Of a stretch of DNA of 64,000 nucleotides, positions 55,423 through 64,000 are shown one piece after another; the first letter of the stretch is position 1, and every line of letters begins with the position of its first letter. The translations under genes and the position numbers were made by a program. The DNA comes from Lotus japonicus (Eukaryota > Streptophyta > Magnoliopsida > Fabales > Fabaceae): the NCBI RefSeq assembly GCF_012489685.1, contig NC_080043.1, positions 36,347,127 through 36,411,126 of the forward strand, in the 5' to 3' direction. The notes under the pieces are model-generated. The model saw only the letters and a program-made list of their open reading frames with translations, had not been told where the DNA came from and did not search any database.

Positions 55423-56578
55423 GCACTTCATTCTACTGCGGATATTACTGCTTTCCTTTCTTTTTGTAATTCAAAATCTATCTACTATGTTGAGTCAAGT
55501 GTGTGGTGGTGACTTGATTTGCAGTCAAATTGGATTGGTGTTTAGGTGAATTGCTCCATTGCAAAAAGAATCTTCTAAAGGCAATCAATTAAGTGAGCAC
55601 TGAGAATGTATATATATGGCTGCGAGATTTGTGATCTATATATGTGATTTTAATAGATTTTGTACATTTCTTTTTATAAGAGGAAAATAAAACAGGCAGA
55701 AAACTAAACTACGCGCTAGTACATTGTTTTAATAGAGAAATGTAAACGAAGAAAAACTTTCCTATCCACTCAATTATTTGAGGGAAAATAAAAAGAAACA
55801 AAATGAATATTTGGTGTGTTTCATTAGTAAGGAGCGGGCCCGACGCAACTGGAAGCTACCCCTACTCCTGATCGATCCATTACGTACCGAAAAACAAAAC
55901 TCCATCCATGATTACTAACCGGCCAAACATCTCACAACTTTCATATCTCTAAGCATCCACTTACATACATACTTAGCTAGGGACTACTATTCCATTTGTC
56001 GAGTGTGGACCCACTGCAGCCGGGATTTGATCATCCCATGAACGATCGACTAGCTTATTCTTCACCTAGCTAACTACGCCCATAAGGAACCAACGACTTT
56101 CCAACGTCCTCATCAAGGAACAATCATCCTTCCAATTTCCATACACATATCATAATATCAAGGTCCCGTAACCCAAGGCATTCCCCTCACTACGTCACAT
56201 CAAGTGACTGTAGCCCTAACAACCAAGGCGAGGGTGAGGGCTGAAAGCTCAAGAACCTTGTTAACAATACACTAATCCATCCTCCACTGAAAGGACCATG
56301 CCTAAAGTCAGTAGATCTGACACCTGGTGTCGAAGATCGTACCAAACACTCATGAACCTCTGATCTTGTGGGTTCCACCTACATAAAAGGCAAATGAAAG
56401 GTACACAGTTGATATCATTTCTCCCGTTTTTTACACACATTTTAACTTGAGCGTTAGAGTTTCTTGCAGGTTCAACCCCCAACGAACGTAGATGATAGAG
56501 GTTCTTCCCCAGAACGCGAAGAACCACTGTATCCTCACCATTCTCCATCTTAAAACACTCATCGGACACAGTGCAATA
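55423..56578. other. Intergenic DNA, no gene seen
   Basis: Minus-strand open frames at 56190-56643 are short and overlap in different frames, without a recognisable domain. They may be part of a decayed host gene or repeat; I cannot support a product. No terminal repeats are seen. Confidence 0.4.
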
Positions 56579-56698
56579 ATATAAGAATTCTCACATTGAT
56601 TAGAGATTTGACCAATATTATAGCATTTAAAAAGGTATAACAACCCTCACCTCTAAACTAGCTTTTAGGGTAAGTTAGACCTAACCTGAATTCTAAGA

Positions 56699-56710
56699 TG
56701 GTATCAGAGC
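56699..56710 (+). promoter_or_regulatory. Primer-binding site of the TRIM
   Basis: TGGTATCAGAGC is an exact match to the initiator-Met tRNA primer core and directly follows the short LTR. Confidence 0.8.
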
Positions 56711-56894
56711 ATACCCTAGATCCGTTTAGTAGGGACCACCTATATATAGACCACTTTGCGGATGTCCAATATTGTAAATTCGCTTCATATGTCCATCACT
56801 GAGTGTGATGAGGTGCGCTAGAAGTCTCATGTCATTGACTACAAATATGGCTAAAATTAGGCTTATAAAGAGTAGAGAAACCCTAACCTCTAGA

Positions 56895-58391
56895 TGACCC
56901 GAGGTTTATTTTATGTTTGCCACGTCCTTCTTGTTTCTTTCTTTTCCTTTTTGAGTCCTTTATTGAGTTTTAAGTCAAGTTGAGTCCCTTTTTAATTCAT
57001 AATTGTATCTGGTTTTTAATATATTTATTTGGTCTTTTTATTAGTTTTAGTTAGAGAGTAATTCCTATGTCAGTTTTGAGCTGAAGTCTTTTGAATTCAT
57101 GAGTGTTGATTGCATATTGAGAGTTTTGTTTGGTGAATTGAATGAATGGATGCTGAATTATTGTGTCTAATGAGAAGTTTTCATGAGTTACATTGTGGAA
57201 ATGATGGTTTGTTGAGATTCTCTGCAGGTTGGATGTGTTTTTTTATGACTAATGATGATGGTTTAAGGCAAAGTAATGAGCCATGATGATAAGAGAAGAG
57301 GGAGTTTCAAATTTGAAGAAGAATCAAATAAGTCACGCATGTGTGCCATCGATTCCACGCACATGCATAACACTACAGTACGAAGAAAAAGGGAAAAAGT
57401 TGAAGGCGACGCATGTGCACATGCGTCGTGACCAAACCTGATGGCCACGCATGTGCGCCACTAGGCGACGCACATGGGTCGTGGCCTGACTTAATGCTGC
57501 GATTTGAGCGTTTTGCCCATGCATGTGTGTGGAGGACGCCACGCACATGTGTGGATGACTGCTGGAAACTCTATAAATAGGGGTTTTGTTATTTCTTTTA
57601 GATATCTTGTAACTTTTTTAACAAAACTTAGAAGTTTAGGTTCTTAGAGCTTGTGGGAGGCTTCCTAGTACTCTTGTTTCAGGTTTTTGTTCTTTTATTT
57701 TGCATTATGAATTTTCTAGCCATGCTTGGCTAGTTTACCTTTGTACCTTGGGGATTGTGGATCCTAGTTTAAGTTATGTTATGAACTTCTGAGTTTCTTA
57801 TATGAATAAAGTTTCATTTCTATGTATCTTTTCTCTGTTTCAATACTCTCTTGAATACATGCAAGTGTTTGGCTTTCTTCTTACACAACGGTAGTTGGTA
57901 AGGATTAAGAGATTTGGGATTAGATTGATTTGTTTGCTATCACTTAGGCATAAGGGTGGAAACTTATTGTGTTGGCTTGAACATAGAAGCATCATTCTTC
58001 AATTGAATTGACTAGGTACTAAGGCAATAGGCTTAGCAACTGAAATTGAATGATTTACTTGATTAAGATATTAACAAGTAAAGCCGTAAAGGTAAAGGCT
58101 ACATCACCATAGAAATGTTTCTAAAAGTTCATATATGAATTAGATTGTGAGTAACATAACTGAATAAGGTGAAACTTGACCCAGGGTACTGTTTTCTCAT
58201 TAGTTTTACAAGATTATTGTTTATGCTTTTGTTACAACTGTTTTCATCACAACAAACTTTAAACTATATTTCTTTTTCTTTTCCATTCCAAACATTAATC
58301 TTCAAGATCAAGTCAACAAATAACTATCACTGTGGTTCGACAATATTTTGCATTAATTCGATCAATATGTACACTTGCGGAATTGCTATCA
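56895..58391 (+). mobile_element. Solo LTR, 1.5 kb, gypsy-like
   Basis: The insert starts TGACCCGAGG, ends TTGCTATCA, and splits the second LTR of the TRIM. The flanking pentamers CTAGA and CTTGC agree at only 3 of 5 positions, so the target copy has decayed or the ends are slightly different. A ctataaatagggg box lies at about 57571. The 3' part (ctgtggttcgacaata, gtacacttgcgg) recalls Tat/Athila LTR ends. There is no internal region. Confidence 0.65.
57335..57553. promoter_or_regulatory. Cluster of ACGCATGTG/CACATGCGT motifs before the TATA box
   Basis: At least seven copies of cacgcatgtg, its reverse, or close variants lie within 220 bp, including one perfect 22-bp palindrome at 57407-57428 centred on gtgcac. 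The cluster ends about 20 bp before the TATA box. CATGTG and CATGCATG cores resemble plant NAC/bHLH and RY-type sites, but no binding is shown. Confidence 0.55.
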
Positions 58392-58432
58392 CTTGCTTTT
58401 GAGGTAGAGTTAGGTTTCACCTGAATTCTAAA

Positions 58433-59835
58433 ATAAGAAGAAATAAGTTGATTTCAAACTAGCTAAATTTTTTTTATCAACAAAAAATATAACTATTACA
58501 AGCAAGGGTACCTCATCCATATACATCAAAGCTAAAAAGTTACTTAAACGGAGATAGGCATGACAAAACCAGGAAGTATGGGTAATTGTGGCTGAAATTT
58601 AACACATTAAACAAATTTATTAGTCTCTAATTAATAGGTAGGGGTAAAAATAACATTGAAGTAATAACTTATGAATTAATTTTTTTAATCTTGGAAGGAG
58701 ACCACCCATTTTACAATAGCTCGGTCCAACCCTGGAGATATAGGTTCACCTTCCATTCATAAGATGAACTTCATAACATCTAAAACCTATCATTTTGATT
58801 TTAACCCGAAATGAGAGATAATAGATGAGTATATTAAAAATAAGTAAAATAGAATTTATTAATATAAGATGAACTTCAGAACATGCTCTCTCTAGGGGGA
58901 TGGATAACAAACACCTCAGCCTAAAAACACACAAATGTTCATTTGTCATGTAATAATAATGATTTTAAATTTAATAAAAAAACTTAAAAATAAAAAATTT
59001 ATTAACTTTAAAAAATATGAGTTCATTTAATTAAATTAATGTTAACATTAACTCATTTAATTTAAAAAATATAAAAAAAAATTATTATGGTAATAATTTG
59101 AAATAAATTATATTTAAAGTGATAATAATCTCAGAATCAATATTATATTAATACTAAGTATAAATAAAGTAATGTTAAGTATAAACATAACCGTACATGC
59201 ATATTTTTTTATTATTTTACAATTTCAGTTACTTTAACCGATAAGTTTACCAAATATTGTTCAATCAGCTAGACAATCATCTTTCAATTTTCAATTGTTA
59301 GCTCTTCATTAGCTTTCAGCTATTTTGTAAGATTTCAACTAGTCAATAGGGGTTAGAAGTAGGTTTGGTTGCCGACATGAGGCACATGGCATACCAGTTA
59401 ATAAATAGGTCAAAGCTTTGTTCAAAGCCTATTTAATTAAAAAGACTAGGCACATGCCACTCAAAAAGTCTTGTAAGCCTAATATGCTGACCTACTTAAA
59501 TAAATATAATTAATATAAGATTATTTTATTATTTATATTATTCTTACATTGAGATTTCATAATAATATCTTAAAATTATATCTTTATTTACTTATTTAAA
59601 TGTGTAATATGTTAGGATATATAAGAATTTAATCATATAAACCATTTCATAAATGGATTGAAGACCTATTTACTTTGACTTAGATGATATTATGATTTTA
59701 ATAAATTTTATCTCATAAGCCTATAACTTTGATGACATGTTCGCAAATAAAATAGGATTTTAAATAGGACCAGACTTTCAAAATGTTGAAACTTAGAATT
59801 AAATGAAAGTCTATGAAAAATAACATGTCATACTC
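58433..59835. other. Very AT-rich intergenic DNA, no gene seen
   Basis: No gene is recognised. The stretch 59350-59780 (gccgacatgaggcacatggc, gcctatttaat, cataagcctataact) resembles decayed hAT-like MITEs with repeated 'tag/gcct' words, but no ends or target copy could be fixed. Confidence 0.4.
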
Positions 59836-61455
59836 ATCCCTTAATTTTTTTGAGTAAACTGGACGTATCTAAGCAAAGCCTACTCGTGCGGTTCTCAAAT
59901 TCGCATTTTGCTTTGGAAGCTCTTTCGACCGTGTATGGGAGGATGATGGGTTGTGATCGTATCTTTTTGTCTATCGCTCGTTTTCTTTATAAAGGGCAGC
60001 GTAAACTCAATCCTGCTGGGATGGAGGTGAAGAGGGAGTCAACTATGGTTGCACCGAATTTGGGGATTGCGGGTGAGACTGTGAAGGTTGTGTCAGACTC
60101 TTTTGGTGGGGAGTCATCTGTTTGTGGTGTTCCTTCTTCTTTGAGTCTTGAAGGTGAAATGGTTGTGTTTTTAATGGCTAAGCCTTTGGTTCCAGAGGAG
60201 CGAATTCCGGATGAAGTTTCTTTTCCCGGAAATTTATGTCAGTCTAGGTGTTTCTGAGGGTCCTAATAATGTGATGGAAGCTTTGGCTAACACTGGTGGT
60301 GACTTTTCGAGGAACGAGGATGGTGTTTCTTCATATTTGGCTTTGTTTGAGAAGTCTTCGGTTGATTTATGCTCGAGGTGTAGGTGATTCGTATCAGTAT
60401 ATTATTGATGGTGAGGTAAAGTTTTTTGTGGGGCCTGATTCTTCAGTTGTGTTGGATATAATAGATTTGATTACCTATGGAGGTTTGGCTACCTATGTCG
60501 TACTAAAGGATTATGAAGCTAGGACGAATGCTTTGCTGCGCGGAGACTATGCTTCATTCGAGAGTCGCAAGGTTTTGTCTCTCCCAGGTGAAGTTATTGG
60601 TGATGGCTCCTCTGAGTGTCCATCGGATACAGGGTTGGGTGATAGTTTAGTTGTTAGTGCAGATCATGAGTTGGGCCATGGTCATGTTACTTCTCAGGTA
60701 GCAACTTTGAATGAACTAGGGATTGCACTTGATCAACGTCTAGCGTCGACTCATGGTGTTCGCTCGTTGGTTCCCCTCGATGTGGTTTTCTCTCGGTTTG
60801 AGCCTTTATCCCGTTGTCCTTCTATGGAGAAGGAGCCCATTAAGGGCCCATGCTTTTATGTTGGGAGAAAAAGATGTCGACTTAAGAAAATCACGAAGAG
60901 GGGAAGGAAAAGATAAGGGTTTAAGGTTGTTGGTTCTGATGTCATAGAGGCATCGGGTGTGTTTGACACTGCATCTGACAGGGTGGATTCTGTGGGTATT
61001 TCATCTTCTCAGTCTCAAGATTGTGTTTATGAGCGCGCCCGTGAGATGTGGACAGTTGGTAAAGAGTTGGGTCTTGTTTGGAAAGTTTCTGATGAGGATG
61101 CCATTGAGGGATGTGTGCAACATCTCAAATGTACCCATTCTAATAAGTATGGGTCCCCTTAAGGTTTAAGTTTCTTTGTGGCTCCTTTCGCCTTGTTTGT
61201 TTCAATGTTGCATTTAGGGTTGTTTTTAGTTGACTTATTTTGGTTCGATTTGGGTTGTTCATGTTTTCTTGTAATGGTTTCTTTTTATGTCTAGAGTGAC
61301 TCAAAGGCATGAGGATGGTGTACTCTTTTTTCTTCACTAGGCTTGTATCCCAATGAATTTTTTATATGAAGGTGGCATGTTCCTTAGGTGTGGTATTTGG
61401 GGCGGTTTTATTGATTTATCCTATTCAATAATATATTTATTTTGTTGTAAAAAAA
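59836..61455 (+). mobile_element. Probable LINE-derived remnant with poly(A) tail
   Basis: Open pieces at 59850-60257, 60296-60916 and 60957-61161 are in different frames, while codon content is gene-like and GC-richer than both flanks. The last piece has AREMWTVGKELGLVW, followed by SDEDAIEG, wording that resembles the region just before the endonuclease of plant L1-type LINEs. No endonuclease or reverse transcriptase follows; instead there is about 290 bp of 3'-UTR-like sequence ending in TGTTGTAAAAAAAAAAA at about 61440-61458. I read it as an internally deleted LINE or a retro-inserted transcript. No target duplication was found. Confidence 0.4.
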
Positions 61456-61672
61456 AAAAGAAGTTCTATTCAAATATTTTTAATATTTTATTTTGGTGAC
61501 TCAATGAAACAATCCGGTTAGGCCCCCATATCAAGAGTGTTGCATATGTTAAAAGTCCAGAATAATATGATGATGAAATATAAAATGGTGGCTGCAGCTC
61601 CAGTTCAACATCTTAGAAAGTTCCTCTTGATCCACCGATACAGTAAATAATGACAAAAGGTATAATTGTATA

Positions 61673-61969
61673 CTCACTCTTTTACTATATATAAGTCACA
61701 AATAACTAATTTTCTTAGATTAAGAAAAATACTAGTTACTAGTAATAAATTTGTAAAGGAAATGATTAGGTTTTTTTGTTTACTCTTATTTACTGACATA
61801 TGATTTTCTCTCTCCAAGTTAATATTCCCAAAGTTCATCATCTCTTTTATATTTAATATGAGGGTAAATTTGGAAAAAAATATTTAATGCTTCCTAGATA
61901 TTATAAAGTGACTATATTTAAGAACACATTTTTTTCAAAAAAAGTGACTTATAATAAGGAACGAAGGAG
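61673..61969. mobile_element. Stowaway-type MITE, about 300 bp
   Basis: The left end CTCACTCTTTTAC then TATAAGTCAC and the right end GTGACTTATAATAAGG then AACGAAGGAG are inverted copies of the CTCCCTCCGTTCC-type Stowaway terminus. TA flanks both sides (61671-61672 and 61970-61971). The interior is AT-rich and non-coding. These elements are moved by Tc1/mariner transposases. Confidence 0.8.
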
Positions 61970-61990
61970 TATATCTATATAAAAGAGGAA

Positions 61991-62012
61991 TATATATATA
62001 TATATATATATA
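61991..62012. repeat. (TA)n microsatellite
   Basis: Eleven TA units in a row lie just right of the Stowaway MITE. Confidence 0.9.
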
Positions 62013-62120
62013 CACTTTTTGTGCTTAAAATTTGACAATGTGATTGACCATGTTGAAAGAAAGGAATCTTTGTTAGCGGGGTGTTTGGATTTGCTTTTGC
62101 TAGAACCAAGGATGTCTTAC

Positions 62121-62966
62121 TGAAATTTAGGTTTCCTGTAGTACGAATGCCTTGCACGATGCTGGGACAATGGGTTCGACAATCGCTTAACAGTAAAACA
62201 GTAATTGTTAACCCAGTTCAGTGAAAAACTTTCACCTATGTCTGGAGGGTTTGCACCCAAAAAAAGGAAATCCACTATCTCAAGATTCAGGAATTACAGA
62301 CACTCATGAACACCACAGTTCATAGTTCACTTCCTAATCTACCCAGTGTATTTCTACTTAGAATCTCAACCTAAGTATGAGAGCCCCTCTCACTTTCTCT
62401 CAATCACTGCCACAGTGATTGGTGAACACAATCAACAATCAGAGTTTGAAAGTAATCAAACACACATAACCCTTCTTTGCTTTATAGAATCAGTGAGCAA
62501 AGAAGATTCACAACTAACAAATGACAAAGCACAATCACAAATCCTAAAACACTTGATCTCCCTCTATAGCTTCGATAGTCTTCATGTTTTAGGTCTTCAT
62601 CCTTTTATAGACTTCAGCAGCGGCAACATGGGCTCTAGGGTTAGCATGAGCTGAAGTAACATATTGCAGCAACAACAAATCAAAACGCAATCTTGATAGA
62701 TCTTGTTACTTATTGCACAAGAAAATATAGAAACCAATCTTTTAACAAAGATTGTTTCAACAAATAACAACCATAAATAAAACCCTTATGGAATAGCTAC
62801 TTGACCCTCAAGTAACACGGAAAGCATATCTTCAAATAATCTTCAAATGGCCCACAATAGAAACTCAAGCTGAGGATTGATGCCCTAGCTTCACATAATC
62901 AGATGCCACAACATCTGCTTCGACAATTAGTTGTTTTGACAAAATGCAAGAAAACATGTACCAACA
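62121..62966 (-). mobile_element. Solo LTR related to the second Sirevirus
   Basis: This 846-bp insert begins TGAAATTTAGG, ends CATGTACCAACA, and is flanked by CTTAC (62116-62120 and 62967-62971). On the minus strand it has the same order of landmarks as the LTRs at 32098 and 45547: the stem-loop (62401-62421), gagagtgagagggg, actcaagtatgag/cttaggttgaga, and ccctccagacataggtgaaa. It is more diverged than the solo LTR at 44063. It lies outside the TE nest, so this family inserted more than once here. Confidence 0.88.
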
Positions 62967-62971
62967 CTTAC

Positions 62972-63424
62972 CAAGAAGGAATAAAGCATATTCAAAACCC
63001 GGAAAAAGAGATAACAAATTATCTCACCCTCACTCACGGTTGGTCGGTTCTTAAGTTAGCACATCATAGCTAGTAACATTAATGTTCATGAGTTCACTCC
63101 TTTTGATCTTGAATGTGTGAAATTTCACTCAGCAAGAAATGGGAATGTGAGATTAGAACATGTAGCTAGTTGATCCCGTAATTGTCGATTTTGAAATTTG
63201 GGCATCATATCTTTGCATATTCTTATGTGTTTGAAGATTTGGAACGACAACCAAGACCAATGACAAAACTTCCACACAATAGTTTGAATACCGTTTGTGC
63301 TCTTATCCAATTAAAAATCCACCAATCTATGGATTTAAATTTTTTATTGATGTGATAACTGCCTCAATTTTCCCTTGAGGTGATCAGGCTAGAGGCAACA
63401 GTACAAATTACACATATAAAAGGG
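62972..63424. other. Intergenic DNA, no gene seen
   Basis: No coding, RNA or repeat feature is recognised between the solo LTR and the ggcccgttta-type element that follows. Confidence 0.4.
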
Positions 63425-64000
63425 TATGTAAGGGCCCGTTTAGTATGTTGTATAGTATAAGGCCAGATAGTATAAAAGTCTGATTGTATTAGGCCTGATA
63501 GTATTAGCTCTGATAGAAATTTAATATTATACAATGTTTGGTCACACAACGTATAACCTATCATTTCGTTTAAATTAATATAAATATATGTTTCGTGAAA
63601 TATTGAATAATGATAGATATTATAAAATGAGGATGACGTTTGTGGGTCATGAGGATGGCGGTGGCGGCCCAGGTGACTCCGACAATGGCGATGGCGGTGC
63701 TGGAGGGTGGTAGTTATAGAGGTGGCAATGGTAATACTGAGTGATGACAACGGTGGATGGGATGGTTGTGGCGGTAGTGGTGGTGGCGATGACGAAGGCG
63801 GTGGAGGCAATGGTCGTGGTGGATGGTGTTGGTGGAGAGTTTTGTGGTATTGGAAGGTAAATGTGATGATGGCGGTAACAATGGCAGTGATGGTGGTGGC
63901 GGTGGATGGAGATGGTTATGGCGGTTGTGGTGGTGGTGGGTCATGGACGTATGTAGTGGTGGTGGCGATAATGATGACGCTGGAGGGTTGTGACGGGGCG
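63425..64000. repeat. GGCCCGTTTA-type element edge and GGT/GGC-rich tract
   Basis: ggcccgtttagtatgttgta at about 63432 looks like the terminus of a MITE-like DNA element (the ggcccgtttgg family). From 63650 to the window end the sequence is dominated by ggtggtggcggtgg-like repeats with interspersed gatgatgg. Open frames on the minus strand here (His/Pro-rich) are by-products of that repeat. The right end lies outside the window. Confidence 0.5.

Larger units (their letters stand above)
56579..58432 (+). mobile_element. TRIM element, its second LTR split by a solo LTR
   Basis: A short LTR (about 56579-56698) with cattgattagagat, caaccctcacctctaaacta, gggtaagttagac and cctgaattctaaga is followed by TGGTATCAGAGC. 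It resembles the widespread plant TRIM LTR type. After about 110 bp of interior, a second diverged copy begins near 56818 (tcattgactac, aaccctaacctctaga), is cut at 56894, and resumes after 58391 (cttgcttttgagg, gagttaggtttcacctgaattc). The 1.5-kb insert between is the solo LTR listed separately. Confidence 0.7.

Noticed and set aside
56190..56643. Minus-strand open frames (62-102 codons) as a host gene
   Set aside because: They are short, lie in different frames and have no recognisable domain or splice pattern; I could not support a product.
63364..63944. Pro/His-rich minus-strand proteins
   Set aside because: They are translations of a GGT/GGC-rich simple repeat.

Overview
The window is nuclear DNA from a flowering plant. 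It carries two plant-specific Dof zinc-finger transcription factor genes, plant GT-AG introns, Ty1/copia Sirevirus-type and Ty3/gypsy retrotransposons, CACTA, hAT and Stowaway elements, and decayed plastid DNA. A eudicot, perhaps a legume, fits best, but the species was not identified. No prokaryotic feature and no CRISPR array were seen.

The only genes that look functional are two Dof genes in the same orientation: copy 1 (5832-7333) and copy 2 (48600-49948). They share exon structure, intron position, 5' leader, 3' end and most of the protein, so they are a local duplication now about 41 kb apart. Copy 2 has a canonical Dof finger and an uninterrupted promoter. Copy 1 has an intact reading frame but unusual substitutions in its finger, and about 5 kb of DNA separates two blocks of its upstream region that lie close together at copy 2.

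Region by region. 1-5610: AT-rich DNA, a tandem repeat array, and a 3.1-kb CACTA element (2349-5443) that carries exon-like pieces of at least three unrelated genes (CBL calcium sensor, LRR/F-box-like, CYP97B-like P450), i.e. a Pack-CACTA. 5615-7590: Dof copy 1. 7600-9850: Ty3/gypsy (Tat-type) remains. 10028-10101: decayed plastid trnR-ACG. 11460-31575: an old, truncated Ale/Retrofit-type copia element that received three later insertions, namely a short gypsy-like non-autonomous element (12129-15911), a young Sirevirus (17405-28288) and a solo LTR (29892-31145). 31600-46533: a MITE-like element split by a second, older Sirevirus (32098-46446), which was itself hit by a 4.07-kb solo LTR (37617-41684) and a relative's solo LTR (44063-45039). 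48240-49948: Dof copy 2. 50500-64000: small retro-insertions, a SINE, a plastid 16S rRNA fragment, a tandem duplication, a 1.2-kb hAT element, a TRIM containing a solo LTR, LINE-like remains, a Stowaway MITE, another solo LTR and a GGT-rich tract at the window edge.

Insertion order comes mainly from target-site duplications read directly: AAA, GGCTC, CTGGT, GCCGC, GTAAC, ATCAA, AGTTC, ATCTCAAT and CTTAC. Divergence, age and family statements are by-eye estimates or recognition from memory; no database search was run. I did not find a convincing new biological system. The best candidates for something undescribed are the Pack-CACTA in the Dof promoter region, the divergent Dof copy, and the conserved stem-loop in the second Sirevirus family.
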